Notes: generated from the sequence alone by a model not told the origin. A DNA stretch of 64,000 nucleotides from Ollibium composti (GCF_004801285.1 NZ_SSNY01000001.1:496001-560000), one strand, 5' to 3'. Shown: positions 7,932 to 17,156, counted from the first letter of the stretch. Made by a program: numbers and translations.

Positions 7932-9914
7932 CTACTTCTGCTTCAGCCGCAGGCGGGCGATGCGGCGCCAGCCTTCCTCCATCGCCGGCGAGCGGGTCGG
8001 CTGGCGCATCGCGGGGCGGTTGAGGATCTCGGTGATCTCGGCCGGCAGCGGCGGCTGGAGCGGCTTCTTTATGACGGTGCCGTCGGCGATCGTCACGACC
8101 GAATCGTAGAATTCCGTGCCGGAGGCCGAGCGCGGCGGGGTCGCCTCGTGCATGATGCTGACGACGGTGGCGTTGGGGCAGTTGTCCTTGATCGCCTGGT
8201 GGAAGGCGATCTTGCCCTCCGGATCGAGCGCGGCCGACGCCTCGTCGAGGAACAGCAGGCCCGGCTGCTGCAACAGGATGCGCGCCACCACCAGCTTCTG
8301 CTTCTGGCCGCCCGAAAGCTGCTGGTCCCAGCCCTTGCCCTGGCGGGTGACGTCGCCGAGGTGCTCGATGAACTCGCCGAGCCCGGCCTTGTGAAGGGCG
8401 GCCGCGACGCGCGCGTCCGAATGGTCCTTAGGTGCGTCGGGCAGGCAGACCTGTTCCTTCAGCGACACCTGCGGCAGGCGCACGTCCTGCGCGGCGTAGA
8501 AGCTCTTGACGCCCTCCGGCAGGACGATGGTGCCGCGCCCGTAGGGCCACAGGCCGTTGATGGCTTTCAGCAGCGATGTCTTGCCGCAACCGGACTCGCC
8601 ACGCAGGAAAATCCATTCGCCGCGCCGGAATCGCAACTGGTCGATGGCCAGGAACGGCGTGGTGTCGTGACCCTCGTGCGCCAGTTCCAGGTTCTGGATG
8701 GTCAGCCCGAAGACCGGGTTCTGGCTGGTGCGGCGGAACTCCGAGCGGCCCGTCCGGCGATAGAATTCGTCCGGCTTCTGCACGTTCTCGATGGCGACGG
8801 CCACTTCGATGACGCGCTTGGAATTGGCGCGCAACGTGGCGATGGCGGGCATGACGTGGATGAACCACGAGCACTGGCTGATCAGGGCGTTGACCAGCTC
8901 AGCGCCGGTTATGTAGCCCTTGAGATCGATGCGGTTGTGGACGAAGGGGATCAGCCCCGGGCCGTAGGCGACGATGCGGGCGCCGACGAAATTGTAGACC
9001 CGCTCGAAGGAAGCATAGCTGGCGCTCACGATGTTGTGGCGGCCCCAGGTCTGGTCGATGTCGACGTAAAGGCGCTCGTGCATGGCCTTCTGCACGTCCT
9101 CGCCGCGTGAGGCCGCGACATGGAAGGAACGGCGCAGCAGCGTCGTCAATTCGCCGCGATAGCTTCCCTCGGCCCGCTGCATGCGGATCGAAAGCTGTTC
9201 CAGCATGCCGCCGAGCTTGACGGCGATCCAGGTGTTGAGCGGCACGTAGACGGCCACGGCGACGAAGGCGAGTACGGCGCTGCCGTAGCTGCCGAGGAAT
9301 TCGAGCCCGGCGACTTCGGTGGAGGAGGAGATCAGCTTCTGGCCGACGAAGTACAGCGAGGTCGCCACCGCCATGACGCCCATGGCAAGGCCGATGGCGC
9401 CGCCCGTCATGTCCTTGATCGATTCCTGGACGCGCTGGTCGATGTTGTCGGGCGCCGGCGTGCCGGCGCCGTGCTGGGCATGGAAATGGCTGTGGTTGGC
9501 GTCCAGCAGCGCTTCGTTGAAACGGTTGTCCAGCCAGGCCCGCCAGCGGCGGTGCAGGGTGGCCGAAATATAGGTGCGGCTGCCGGTGATGCCGGCGTCC
9601 TTGATGACCACAAGTCCGACGAGGAAGGCCGCGTTCTCGAGCAGCGAGGTCAGCGGCGTGGTGTTGGCGGCATCGTGGAAGAAGGCGATCGAGTTGATCA
9701 GTTCGCCCGAAGCTTCCGCGAACCAGACACCCGCCTTCGACGACAGGGCGGTGAGCAGGGCGATCACCACCGTCAGCGTCCAGGCTTCCTTCCAACTGCT
9801 GGAGAACCAGTAGGCCCGCATCAGGCCCCAGAAATTGCGCATGGAAGAGACCGGGGTGGAGGCCGCCTTCCGGGAAGGCGCCGGCTGGGCGGCGTCACCT
9901 TTTTGTTCCGACAT
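7932..9914 (-). CDS. BclA/YddA-like peptide ABC transporter, fused permease-ATPase
   Basis: A 660-residue half transporter. After a short polar N-terminus, about six membrane helices form a permease of the SbmA/BacA type (ABC_membrane_2), covering roughly 45-350. The ATPase follows, with Walker A GESGCGKTSLL, signature LSGGQKQKL and Walker B LLFLDEASAALD. Family members import vitamin B12 or antimicrobial peptides; the rhizobial relative BclA takes up plant nodule peptides. Which substrate applies here is not visible. I chose the ATG at 9914 over a frame start 14 codons upstream because the mature-looking polar N-terminus starts there. It is convergent with marR. Confidence 0.82.
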   Translation of the reverse strand: MSEQKGDAAQPAPSRKAASTPVSSMRNFWGLMRAYWFSSSWKEAWTLTVVIALLTALSSKAGVWFAEASGELINSIAFFHDAANTTPLTSLLENAAFLVGLVVIKDAGITGSRTYISATLHRRWRAWLDNRFNEALLDANHSHFHAQHGAGTPAPDNIDQRVQESIKDMTGGAIGLAMGVMAVATSLYFVGQKLISSSTEVAGLEFLGSYGSAVLAFVAVAVYVPLNTWIAVKLGGMLEQLSIRMQRAEGSYRGELTTLLRRSFHVAASRGEDVQKAMHERLYVDIDQTWGRHNIVSASYASFERVYNFVGARIVAYGPGLIPFVHNRIDLKGYITGAELVNALISQCSWFIHVMPAIATLRANSKRVIEVAVAIENVQKPDEFYRRTGRSEFRRTSQNPVFGLTIQNLELAHEGHDTTPFLAIDQLRFRRGEWIFLRGESGCGKTSLLKAINGLWPYGRGTIVLPEGVKSFYAAQDVRLPQVSLKEQVCLPDAPKDHSDARVAAALHKAGLGEFIEHLGDVTRQGKGWDQQLSGGQKQKLVVARILLQQPGLLFLDEASAALDPEGKIAFHQAIKDNCPNATVVSIMHEATPPRSASGTEFYDSVVTIADGTVIKKPLQPPLPAEITEILNRPAMRQPTRSPAMEEGWRRIARLRLKQK

Positions 9915-10473
9915 TGAGCGCCGCAGTCTGCCGCTCCGAATCACTATCCCGCCCAAACCTTTTTTCGTATTGTTACGGATGGTAACACCAATTGATCATT
10001 TTCCATTAATTTTGTTTGGGCATGGCGGATTGACGGCGCAAACGTGGCGAGAGAGCAACAGATGCCGTCTGTGACAATTTTGCAGCAATCGCATTTTCGT
10101 CAATGAATTCAGTCTGTTGAATCGCTTTGCCGGCAACTGCCTTGCTTACGTGAGGGAAGGTCCGGCAAGAAAAATTCAGCGGTCGAATGCCCTCGGACGA
10201 CCCGCTTGAGGCGGCGTGATTGACCTTCGGATGCATTTCGACGGCTTTCGGCGTGACTTGATTCGAGGCTTTGGCGCTTCGTTTATCGTCAGCGGACGAA
10301 GCTTCCGTGACAGCGCCGCCGCAGGCCGGCGGCCCGTCGGTCGCATGCGGGGAAAATCCGCACTAGAATAGGAACCGGGCTTCCTGTAAGGAGCCGCCAT
10401 CCCATACGGGGATTGGTTTTGCGGGCAATCTTGCCTGCTTTGAAAGCGCGTTGAAGGCGCGTCGGGTGCTGAC
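9915..10473. other. 559-bp intergenic region between ABC transporter and DAHP synthase
   Basis: Divergent regulatory space. The left third is AT-rich for this genome and holds the palindrome at 9969-9992. Near the right end, GCGGGCAA/TTGCCTGC (10421-10438) can pair across a very short loop, about 36 bp before the aroG start. Short frames at 10006-10236 and 10176-10508 on the minus strand lack ribosome binding sites and domain character. No RNA gene is recognisable. Confidence 0.5.
9969..9992. promoter_or_regulatory. Operator-like palindrome upstream of the peptide transporter
   Basis: TGTTAC-GGATG-GTAACA is a perfect 6-5-6 inverted repeat inside the broader ATTG...CCAAT symmetry. It lies 55-78 bp upstream of the transporter ATG, where a repressor or activator could act. 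The binding protein is unknown. Confidence 0.4.
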
Positions 10474-11850
10474 ATGACGAAGTGGTCGCCGAATTCCTGG
10501 AGAGCCAAGCCGATTAGCCAAGTTCCCGCCTATCCGGATCTGGGCGCGCTGAAGGACACCGAGGCGCAGCTCGCCAGCTTTCCGCCGCTGGTTTTCGCCG
10601 GCGAGGCGCGCAAGCTGAAGAAACAGCTGGCGACTGTCGCCGCCGGTGACGCATTCCTCCTACAGGGCGGCGATTGCGCCGAGAGCTTCGCCGAGCACGG
10701 CGCGGACAACATCCGCGACTTCTTTCGCGTGTTCCTGCAGATGGCCGTGGTGATGACCTATGCCGGCGCGCAGCCGGTGGTGAAGGTCGGGCGCGTCGCC
10801 GGCCAGTTCGCCAAGCCGCGCTCGTCCGACAACGAGACGAAGGCGGACGTGACGCTGCCGAGCTACCGCGGCGACATCATCAACGGCATCGAGTTCGACG
10901 AGAAGTCGCGCGTGCCCGATCCGCAGCGGCAGGTGATGGCCTATCGCCAGTCGGCCGCGACTCTCAACCTTCTGCGCGCCTTTGCCCAGGGCGGCTATGC
11001 CAGCCTGGAGAACGTGCATCGCTGGATGCTGGGCTTCGTCTCCGACAGCCCGCAGGCGGAGAAGTACGGTGCGCTCGCCAACCGCATCACCGAGACGATG
11101 GACTTCATGCGTGCCGTCGGCATCACATCGGAGAGCAATTTCGCGTTGCGCGAGACGGACTTCTACACCAGCCATGAGGCGCTGCTGCTCGGCTACGAGG
11201 AAGCGCTGACGCGCGTCGATTCGACCAGCGGCGACTGGTACGCGACGTCGGGCCACATGATCTGGATCGGCGACCGCACGCGCCAGCCCGATCATGCGCA
11301 TATCGAATACTGCCGGGGCATCAGGAACCCACTCGGCCTGAAGTGCGGCCCTTCGCTGACGCCGGACGGGTTGATCGAACTGATCGACCTGCTCAACCCC
11401 GAGAACGAGCCGGGCCGGCTGACGCTGATTGCCCGCTTCGGCGCCGACAAGGCGGGTGAGCATCTGCCGAAGCTGGTGCGCGCCGTCGAGAAGGAAGGCC
11501 GCTCGGTCGTGTGGTCGTGCGATCCCATGCACGGCAACACCATCACGGCTGCAGGCTACAAGACGCGGCCTTTCGACCGCATCCTGAAGGAAGTGGAGAT
11601 CTTCTTCGAGGTGCATCGGGCCGAGGGCACCCATCCGGGCGGCATCCATGTCGAGATGACCGGCAAGAACGTCACTGAATGCACCGGCGGCGCGCGCGCC
11701 ATCACCGCCGAGGACCTGCATGACCGCTATCACACCCATTGCGACCCGCGCCTCAACGCGGACCAGGCGATCGAGCTGGCGTTCCTGGTGTCGGACCTCT
11801 TGAAGAAGAACGCGCCGGTGCGGCAGCGGCATACGGAAGCGGCGGAATAA
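10474..11850 (+). CDS. aroG: 3-deoxy-7-phosphoheptulonate synthase, class II
   Basis: A 458-residue class II (plant-like) DAHP synthase, condensing phosphoenolpyruvate with erythrose-4-phosphate as the first step of the shikimate pathway. Class II hallmarks are [14 protein letters not shown] near residues 65-80, [14 protein letters not shown] and [10 protein letters not shown]. Members are metal-dependent and often feedback-controlled by aromatic products. The length and the N-terminus W-S-P-N-S-W-R are typical. The ribosome binding site before 10474 is weak. An intrinsic terminator follows. The symbol follows common usage for this class; aroF is an alternative. Confidence 0.93.
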   Translation: MTKWSPNSWRAKPISQVPAYPDLGALKDTEAQLASFPPLVFAGEARKLKKQLATVAAGDAFLLQGGDCAESFAEHGADNIRDFFRVFLQMAVVMTYAGAQPVVKVGRVAGQFAKPRSSDNETKADVTLPSYRGDIINGIEFDEKSRVPDPQRQVMAYRQSAATLNLLRAFAQGGYASLENVHRWMLGFVSDSPQAEKYGALANRITETMDFMRAVGITSESNFALRETDFYTSHEALLLGYEEALTRVDSTSGDWYATSGHMIWIGDRTRQPDHAHIEYCRGIRNPLGLKCGPSLTPDGLIELIDLLNPENEPGRLTLIARFGADKAGEHLPKLVRAVEKEGRSVVWSCDPMHGNTITAAGYKTRPFDRILKEVEIFFEVHRAEGTHPGGIHVEMTGKNVTECTGGARAITAEDLHDRYHTHCDPRLNADQAIELAFLVSDLLKKNAPVRQRHTEAAE

Positions 11851-11879
11851 GTCCGGCGGCTATTGCCGGGTTGAAAGGA

Positions 11880-11907
11880 AAAGGCGCCTGAGAGGGCGCC
11901 TTTTTCT
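11880..11907. terminator. Bidirectional intrinsic terminator
   Basis: Stem AAGGCGCC / GGCGCCTT with a TGAGAG loop, followed by TTTTT. On the other strand it is followed by a T-rich stretch, so it can serve both aroG and the convergent diguanylate cyclase gene. Confidence 0.85.
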
Positions 11908-11930
11908 TTGCGTGAATTGGATGCTCTCGT

Positions 11931-13001
11931 TCAGTCCTTCTTGTAGAGCAGCCAGTTCTTGCCCGACGGGCCGGCCATGGTGGAGTGGCGGGTGACGCGG
12001 TTGCGGCCTGCCACCTTGGAGCGGTAGAGCGCGCGGTCCGCCTTTGTGTAGAGGTCCTCCGGACTGTCGCCTTCCGAGGCCATGCAGATGCCCATCGAGA
12101 CGGTGACGGTGCCGTAGTTCGTGCCGGTCTGGGGGCTGGCGAACGGCGTCTGCTCGACCAGCGCGCGGATGCGCTCGGCCATCTGGTAGGTCGTGTCCTC
12201 GCTGGCGCCTTCGACGATAAGGGCGAATTCCTCGCCGCCGGTGCGCGCCACGAACACGCCGGCATGGCTGTTCGACTGGAAGATGTCGGCGATGATCTGG
12301 ATGATCTTGTCGCCGACAGGATGGCCGAAACGGTCGTTGATGTCCTTGAAGCGGTCGATATCGGCCAGGATCAGGGCGTTGAACAGGATGCCCTTGCTCG
12401 AATTGTAGATGCGCGCGATCTCCTTGTCGAAGGCGCGCCGGTTCCAGATCTGCGTCAGCGGATCGGTGTCGGCCAGGCGCTTGTATTCCTCCAGCTTCGA
12501 CTTCACGCTTTCGAGTTCGGCCGACTTGTCGGACAGCGTCGAGAGAACCTGCCTGCCGTGATCGATCGTCGAGGTGGTGGCGACGGAGATCGCGCCGACG
12601 ATCTTCTGCAACAGCTCCCTGGAGATCGTGCTGCGGCTGTTGAGGCCGTTCGACGTCTCGTCGAGGATCCTGCCGTATTTCTCGATATGCGAACGTTCGC
12701 TGCGCAAAAGCGAGGCGACGTCCTCCAGCTCCCTGGCGAGGGTCTCGCGCGCCTGCTCGACGATGCCCTGGCCGTGGTTCTGGGAGAAGAACTTGCGGCC
12801 GATGGCGTCGAGTTCCTCCTGGGTCGGCCGGTTGTTCAAAGCCACGACGGCGAGGCTGAGCGCGGGGTTCGATCCGCTCAGCGCTTCGTAGAATATCTCG
12901 TAGTTGCGCGGCAGGCCCATGACGCCGAGCTGGCGCATGGTCGTGACGACAGCGGTTGCCAGGTCGGTGCTGCGTTCGAGCGTTGCGGCTGCCGGCTGCA
13001 T
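11931..13001 (-). CDS. Diguanylate cyclase (GGDEF protein)
   Basis: A 356-residue cytoplasmic protein predicted to make cyclic di-GMP. The N-terminal 180 residues are helical with no membrane segment and could form the dimerising part. A GGDEF domain follows from about residue 190 (DTDPLTQIWNRRAF) with the active-site motif RTGGEEF at about 254-260, so the catalytic residues look intact. The positions expected for the inhibitory RxxD site, just before the motif, read H-A-G-V, so product feedback through that site seems absent. The ATG at 13001 was preferred to a GTG at 13043. It faces aroG across a shared terminator. Confidence 0.85.
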   Translation of the reverse strand: MQPAAATLERSTDLATAVVTTMRQLGVMGLPRNYEIFYEALSGSNPALSLAVVALNNRPTQEELDAIGRKFFSQNHGQGIVEQARETLARELEDVASLLRSERSHIEKYGRILDETSNGLNSRSTISRELLQKIVGAISVATTSTIDHGRQVLSTLSDKSAELESVKSKLEEYKRLADTDPLTQIWNRRAFDKEIARIYNSSKGILFNALILADIDRFKDINDRFGHPVGDKIIQIIADIFQSNSHAGVFVARTGGEEFALIVEGASEDTTYQMAERIRALVEQTPFASPQTGTNYGTVTVSMGICMASEGDSPEDLYTKADRALYRSKVAGRNRVTRHSTMAGPSGKNWLLYKKD

Positions 13002-13318
13002 GCGCGTTTCATTCTCCCCTTGAGACTCTGTGCCGGGTCGCACGGATCGTCCTTGCCGATGGAGGGCGCGCGGAGTGTTCTTGAAACATGACGAAGAACG
13101 CGCCCCCAGCTGCGATCTTCGCGTGCATCACCATAGATACGGTATCGCTAAATCTTCCTTAATTCCGCGAATTTGAAGGCATCTATTTCTACTATAAAGT
13201 GTATACAATTCTCTATATTGCATTTCGCGCCCATGTTGCCGGCTGTCGTATTTGCCGATGCGGCCGTCCCGATCCTGTGGAATGCTGCGTCCATCGGCCA
13301 TGCAGGAAGGAGAGACGG
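13002..13318. other. 317-bp intergenic region before the GFA gene
   Basis: Divergent space between the diguanylate cyclase and GFA genes. The middle (about 13130-13230) is strikingly AT-rich compared with the flanks and holds a candidate promoter at 13173-13200 (TTGAAG, 16 bp, TAAAGT). The short frames here look non-coding. No RNA gene is recognised. Confidence 0.4.
13173..13200 (+). promoter_or_regulatory. Candidate promoter of the GFA gene
   Basis: TTGAAG at 13173-13178 and TAAAGT at 13195-13200 with 16 bp between, 119 bp before the GFA start codon. A match by eye only. Confidence 0.3.
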
Positions 13319-13738
13319 ATGGAGACGATTCACGAAGGCGGGTGCCTGTGCGGTGGCGTGCGCTTCAGGACGCGCGGCAGGCTACGTGGCGTGATCTACT
13401 GCCACTGCTCGCAATGCCGCCGTCAAAGCGGCCATTTCGTCGCCGCCACCAGCGCGTCGGACACCGGCCTCGCCGTCGAAGGTGGGCCGCATCTCGCCTG
13501 GTATGCCGCTTCCGCCGATGCCCGGCGCGGCTTTTGCCGTACCTGCGGTTCGCTGCTGTTCTGGAAGCAGGAGGGAACCGACACCACGTCGATCATGGCC
13601 GGAGCCTTCGACCGTCCTACCGGTCTTGCCGGCGACAGCCACATCTTCGTTGCCGATAAGGGCGATTACTACGAAATCTGCGATGGGCTGCCGCAATTTA
13701 CCGACTATGAGACGCCCGCTGCGGTTGCCCGCGACTGA
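13319..13738 (+). CDS. GFA family (CENP-V/DUF636) zinc protein
   Basis: A 139-residue protein with the cysteine pattern of the glutathione-dependent formaldehyde-activating (GFA) family: Cys9 and Cys11 in GGCLCGG, Cys28, Cys30 and Cys33 in YCHCSQCRRQSG, and Cys73 and Cys76 in FCRTCGS. These residues bind two zinc ions in characterised relatives. The founding member was proposed to join formaldehyde and glutathione, but most paralogues have no proven reaction, so function is open. The start is supported by AGGAAGGAGAG just upstream. dgkA follows 41 bp downstream on the same strand. Confidence 0.85.
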   Translation: METIHEGGCLCGGVRFRTRGRLRGVIYCHCSQCRRQSGHFVAATSASDTGLAVEGGPHLAWYAASADARRGFCRTCGSLLFWKQEGTDTTSIMAGAFDRPTGLAGDSHIFVADKGDYYEICDGLPQFTDYETPAAVARD

Positions 13739-13779
13739 AAGACGTCGGATAAGCGCGCTATGCGGAGAAGATCACGCCC

Positions 13780-14139
13780 ATGATGCGCCTCATCCATGCC
13801 TGGCAGAATTCACTGCGCGCCTTCCGCCGGTTGGCTTCCGGTGAGGCTGCGTTCAGGCAGGAACTCGCCCTGCTGGTGCTGGCGCTGCCGGTCGGCTGGT
13901 TCGTCTCGACCAGTTGGAGCGGCTATGCGCTGCTGGTCGGGGCCGTCCTGCTTCTGATGCTGGTTGAAGTTCTGAACACCGGCATCGAGGCCGCCTGCAA
14001 CGCGGTGAGCCGCGAGTTCAACGCCGACATCCAGCTTGCCAAGGATTGCGGCTCGCTGGCGGTGCTGATCGCCGTCGTTCTCGCCGCCGGCATCTGGATC
14101 GTCGCCATCGCCGGGCGCCTGGCCGGCGGGGCCGTATAG
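13780..14139 (+). CDS. dgkA: Diacylglycerol kinase
   Basis: A 119-residue membrane kinase of the small prokaryotic DgkA type. It has three predicted membrane helices and the family signature EVLNTGIEAACN at about residues 66-77, whose Glu and Asn residues bind ATP and metal. It phosphorylates diacylglycerol to phosphatidate, recycling the lipid left by periplasmic glucan or lipid A modification. A second ATG directly follows the first, so translation may start at 13783. It lies 41 bp after the GFA gene and 55 bp before nadE, all on the same strand. Confidence 0.9.
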   Translation: MMRLIHAWQNSLRAFRRLASGEAAFRQELALLVLALPVGWFVSTSWSGYALLVGAVLLLMLVEVLNTGIEAACNAVSREFNADIQLAKDCGSLAVLIAVVLAAGIWIVAIAGRLAGGAV

Positions 14140-14194
14140 CAGGACCAATCGAAGGGGCGTTGTCGGAGCGCTCAGGGCAGGCTAAATCCCGCTC

Positions 14195-15877
14195 ATGACC
14201 AAGAAAGCCGCTCCCGATATCCTGCGCATCGCCATCGCCCAGCTCAACCCGACCGTCGGCGACGTCACCGGCAACCTCGCCAAGGCGCGCGAGGCGAGGG
14301 CGGACGCCGCCCGGCAGGGCGCCGACCTCGTCCTGTTCACCGAGCTTTTCTTGGCCGGTTATCCGCCGGAAGACCTCGTGCTGAAGCCTGCCTTCCTGAA
14401 GGCCTGCGAGAAGGCGGCCGAGGATTTCGCCAAGGATACGGCGGATGGCGGGCCGGGCGTCATCATCGGCACGCCGCTGAAGCGCAAGAGCGGCACGCAC
14501 AACTCGGTCGTCGTCGCCGATGGCGGCAAGATCATCGGCGAGTGTTACAAGGTCGACCTGCCGAATTACGGCGAGTTCGACGAGAAGCGCGTCTTCCAGG
14601 CCGGGCCGGAGATTTCCGGGCCGGTGAATTTCCGCGGCATCCGCATCGGCATCCCGATCTGCGAGGATATCTGGGGCGATCTCGGCGTGTGCGAGACGCT
14701 GGCCGAGAGCGGCGCCGAGATGCTTCTGGTGCCCAACGGCTCGCCCTACTATCGCGGCAAGCAGGACGTGCGCCAGCAGGTGGTGCTGAAGCAGGTGATC
14801 GAGACGGGCCTGCCGCTGGTGTGGGCCAACCAGCTCGGCGGCCAGGACGAACTTGTGTTCGACGGCGCCTCCTTCGGCATCAACGCCGACAAGTCGCTCG
14901 CCTTCCAGATGAGCCAGTTCGAGGAGACGGTGGACGTCGTCACCTGGAAGCGGACGGCCGATGGGTGGGTCTGTTCGCAGGGGCCGAAGTCACGCATTCC
15001 GGAGAAGGAGGAGGCGGACTACCGTGCCTGCATGGTCGGCCTGCGTGACTATGTGAACAAGAACGGCTTCAAGAATGTAGTCCTCGGCCTTTCCGGCGGC
15101 ATCGATTCGGCGATCTGCGCGGCGCTTGCCGTCGATGCGCTGGGCGAGGAGCGCGTGCGCTGCGTGATGATGCCTTACCGCTATACGTCGAAGGATTCGC
15201 TGAAGGATGCCGAGGACTGCGCCCGCGCGCTCGGCACTCGCTACGACATCGTGCCGATTTTCGAGCCGGTGGAAGGGTTTTCGCACGCGCTGTCGCAGCT
15301 TTTCGAGGGCACGCGCGAGGGCATCACGGAAGAAAACCTGCAAAGCCGCGCGCGCGGCACCATCCTGATGGCGATCTCCAACAAGTTCGGCTCGATGGTG
15401 GTGACCACCGGCAACAAGAGCGAGATGTCGGTGGGTTACGCCACGCTCTACGGCGACATGAACGGCGGCTTCAACCCGATCAAGGACCTCTACAAGATGC
15501 AGGTCTATGCGATCTCGCGCTGGCGCAATGCCCATGTGCCGCCGACCGCGCTGGGGCCGAGCGGAGAGGTGATCCCGGTCAACATCATCGACAAGGCGCC
15601 GTCCGCCGAACTGCGCGAGAACCAGACGGACCAGGATTCGCTGCCGCCCTATCCGGCGCTGGACGACATCCTCGAATGCCTCGTCGAGCACGAGATGGGC
15701 GTGGACGAGATCGTCGCGCGCGGTCATGACCGGGCGACGGTGGCGCGGGTGGAAAACCTGCTCTACATCGCCGAATATAAGCGCCGGCAGGCCGCCCCCG
15801 GCGTCAAGATCACGCGCAAGAATTTCGGTCGCGACCGCCGCTACCCGATCACCAACCGGTTCCGCGACCGGGGATGA
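14195..15877 (+). CDS. nadE: Glutamine-dependent NAD+ synthetase
   Basis: A 560-residue two-domain enzyme making NAD+ from deamido-NAD, ATP and glutamine. The N-terminal glutaminase of the nitrilase fold carries the Glu in FTELFLAGYP, the Lys in CYKVDLPNYGEFDEKR and the nucleophile Cys in IPICEDIWG. The C-terminal synthetase carries the PP-loop GLSGGIDSA at about residue 300 and ends in a conserved KITRKNFGRDRRYPI-like tail. Length matches the two-domain bacterial form, so no separate amidotransferase is needed. A GNAT gene begins 4 bp after its stop. Confidence 0.96.
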   Translation: MTKKAAPDILRIAIAQLNPTVGDVTGNLAKAREARADAARQGADLVLFTELFLAGYPPEDLVLKPAFLKACEKAAEDFAKDTADGGPGVIIGTPLKRKSGTHNSVVVADGGKIIGECYKVDLPNYGEFDEKRVFQAGPEISGPVNFRGIRIGIPICEDIWGDLGVCETLAESGAEMLLVPNGSPYYRGKQDVRQQVVLKQVIETGLPLVWANQLGGQDELVFDGASFGINADKSLAFQMSQFEETVDVVTWKRTADGWVCSQGPKSRIPEKEEADYRACMVGLRDYVNKNGFKNVVLGLSGGIDSAICAALAVDALGEERVRCVMMPYRYTSKDSLKDAEDCARALGTRYDIVPIFEPVEGFSHALSQLFEGTREGITEENLQSRARGTILMAISNKFGSMVVTTGNKSEMSVGYATLYGDMNGGFNPIKDLYKMQVYAISRWRNAHVPPTALGPSGEVIPVNIIDKAPSAELRENQTDQDSLPPYPALDDILECLVEHEMGVDEIVARGHDRATVARVENLLYIAEYKRRQAAPGVKITRKNFGRDRRYPITNRFRDRG

Positions 15878-15881
15878 GCCG

Positions 15882-16280
15882 ATGAGCCTCGAGATTGTCC
15901 ATGATCTGACCCTGCTCGATTTCAGGGCGACGGCGGACCTCCTTGGGGCCAGCTATTGGGGGAAAGGCAGGAGCGACGCCATCAATCGTCGCGCCTTCGA
16001 GAACTCGGTTTGCGCGATTGCCCGGATCGATGGCAGGCAGGTGGGGTTTGCGCGCGCCTCGGGGGATCGTGCGGTGTTCGCGCGTATTTCCGACGTGATC
16101 GTGTGGCCCGACCAGCGCGGCAAGGGGATCGGCAAGGCCCTTGTCGCGGCACTTCTCGACCATGCCGATCTGAAAACGGTTTCCGCCTGGATGCTCAACA
16201 CCAGCGATGCGCATGGCCTGTACGAGCGTTTCGGATTTCGCCGCGTGACGAACGGCAACGAAATGCGCCTCGATCGATAG
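15882..16280 (+). CDS. GNAT family N-acetyltransferase
   Basis: A 132-residue acyltransferase. The acetyl-CoA-binding motif is WPDQRGKGIGKALV at about residues 68-81, followed by the helix and the C-terminal YERFGFRRV typical of GNAT enzymes. Substrate is not evident; small single-domain members modify amino groups of metabolites, antibiotics or proteins. It starts 4 bp after nadE with its own GATGAGCC context and is probably translated from the nadE transcript. Confidence 0.82.
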   Translation: MSLEIVHDLTLLDFRATADLLGASYWGKGRSDAINRRAFENSVCAIARIDGRQVGFARASGDRAVFARISDVIVWPDQRGKGIGKALVAALLDHADLKTVSAWMLNTSDAHGLYERFGFRRVTNGNEMRLDR

Positions 16281-16404
16281 ATCGGGACAAGAGAACGCCC
16301 TGTTTTCCCATCGATTCCGGCATCGCTGTTGCGCGCTTGGCGGGCGAGTGACGCGGCGGCGAGGCTTGACGCTTTTCCTCTTCCGCTCATTACGGGTGGT
16401 CATC

Positions 16405-16439
16405 ATCACGAACTGTGTTACTCTGTTGCGTATCGTGAT
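16405..16439. promoter_or_regulatory. Inverted repeat upstream of the small membrane protein gene
   Basis: ATCACGA (16405-16411) and TCGTGAT (16433-16439) are perfect inverted repeats 21 bp apart, 47 bp before the next start codon. They could be a regulator's paired half-sites or an RNA stem. No direct evidence favours either. Confidence 0.3.
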
Positions 16440-16485
16440 TGATCAGGTCGCGACAATTCCCGAAAAGAGACTGAGGAGGAAAACA

Positions 16486-16905
16486 ATGTCCATGGGAGAA
16501 AAATGGAGTGCCTATCGGCCGTCCAAGGCGGTCTGGCTCTGGTCCTGCGTCGGCGCTGCGGTGCTGACCATGATCGTCGGCTTCTCGTGGGGCGGCTGGG
16601 TGACCGGCGGCACGGCGACCAAGCAGGCGGAAACGGCAGGCGAACAGGCGGCGGCGCAACTCGCGGCCAACATCTGCGTTCACAGGTTCCTCGCGGCGCC
16701 CGACGCTTCGGCACAGCTGGCGGAACTGAAGAAGGAAGATACCTGGAAGCGCGACACCTTCGTCGAAAAGGGCGGCTGGGTCACCTTCGCCAAGATGGAA
16801 AAGCCGGTGGACGGGGCGGCCGAACTCTGCGCCCAGCAGCTTGCCAGCGCGGAACTTCCGGCAGCGACGACGGCGGACGCCGCCTCCGAAACGACAGTCA
16901 ACTAG
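16486..16905 (+). CDS. Small single-pass membrane protein, unknown function
   Basis: A 139-residue protein not assigned to a named family. A polar N-terminus is followed by one membrane helix at about 17-40 rich in Trp and Gly (VWLWSCVGAAVLTMIVGF), then a soluble, presumably periplasmic part of about 95 residues with two Cys (in ANICVHRF and ELCAQQL) and a Thr/Ala-rich tail. The start codon is well supported by CTGAGGAGG 8 nt upstream; the frame before it is non-coding in character. A hairpin terminator follows. Confidence 0.75.
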   Translation: MSMGEKWSAYRPSKAVWLWSCVGAAVLTMIVGFSWGGWVTGGTATKQAETAGEQAAAQLAANICVHRFLAAPDASAQLAELKKEDTWKRDTFVEKGGWVTFAKMEKPVDGAAELCAQQLASAELPAATTADAASETTVN

Positions 16906-16924
16906 GACGACCTTTTATGGAATG

Positions 16925-16959
16925 GCGAGCCGGAGTCCTTTCGGCTCGCAGCCTTTTCG
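16925..16959 (+). terminator. Candidate terminator
   Basis: Perfect 8-bp stem GCGAGCCG / CGGCTCGC with a 9-nt loop, followed by AGCCTTTTCG, 19 bp after the membrane protein stop codon. The T-run is short. Confidence 0.6.
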
Positions 16960-17127
16960 ATACCCTACTCATAGTGACGACGCGCCGCCGGCTGTCCGGC
17001 AACACGCGATCTCGAAGGATTTGCCGTCCTCGTCAGGTTGCCTTCCACATTGAGGGGAGCCACGACTAGCGCTGTTGCAGATATACCTCAACGATTCGGC
17101 CAGCCGTGATTTCTGCCCGGCAAGGGG

Positions 17128-17156
17128 TTGGCGCGGTTCAAAGCGCTGGCTATAAG
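17128..17156 (+). promoter_or_regulatory. Candidate promoter of the ABC exporter
   Basis: TTGGCG (17128-17133) and TATAAG (17151-17156) with an optimal 17-bp spacer. Transcription from here would give a leader of about 195 nt before the exporter start codon. Confidence 0.45.

Noticed and set aside
10006-10508. Small minus-strand ORFs in the gap before DAHP synthase
   Set aside because: No ribosome binding site, no domain, and they overlap likely promoter sequences.
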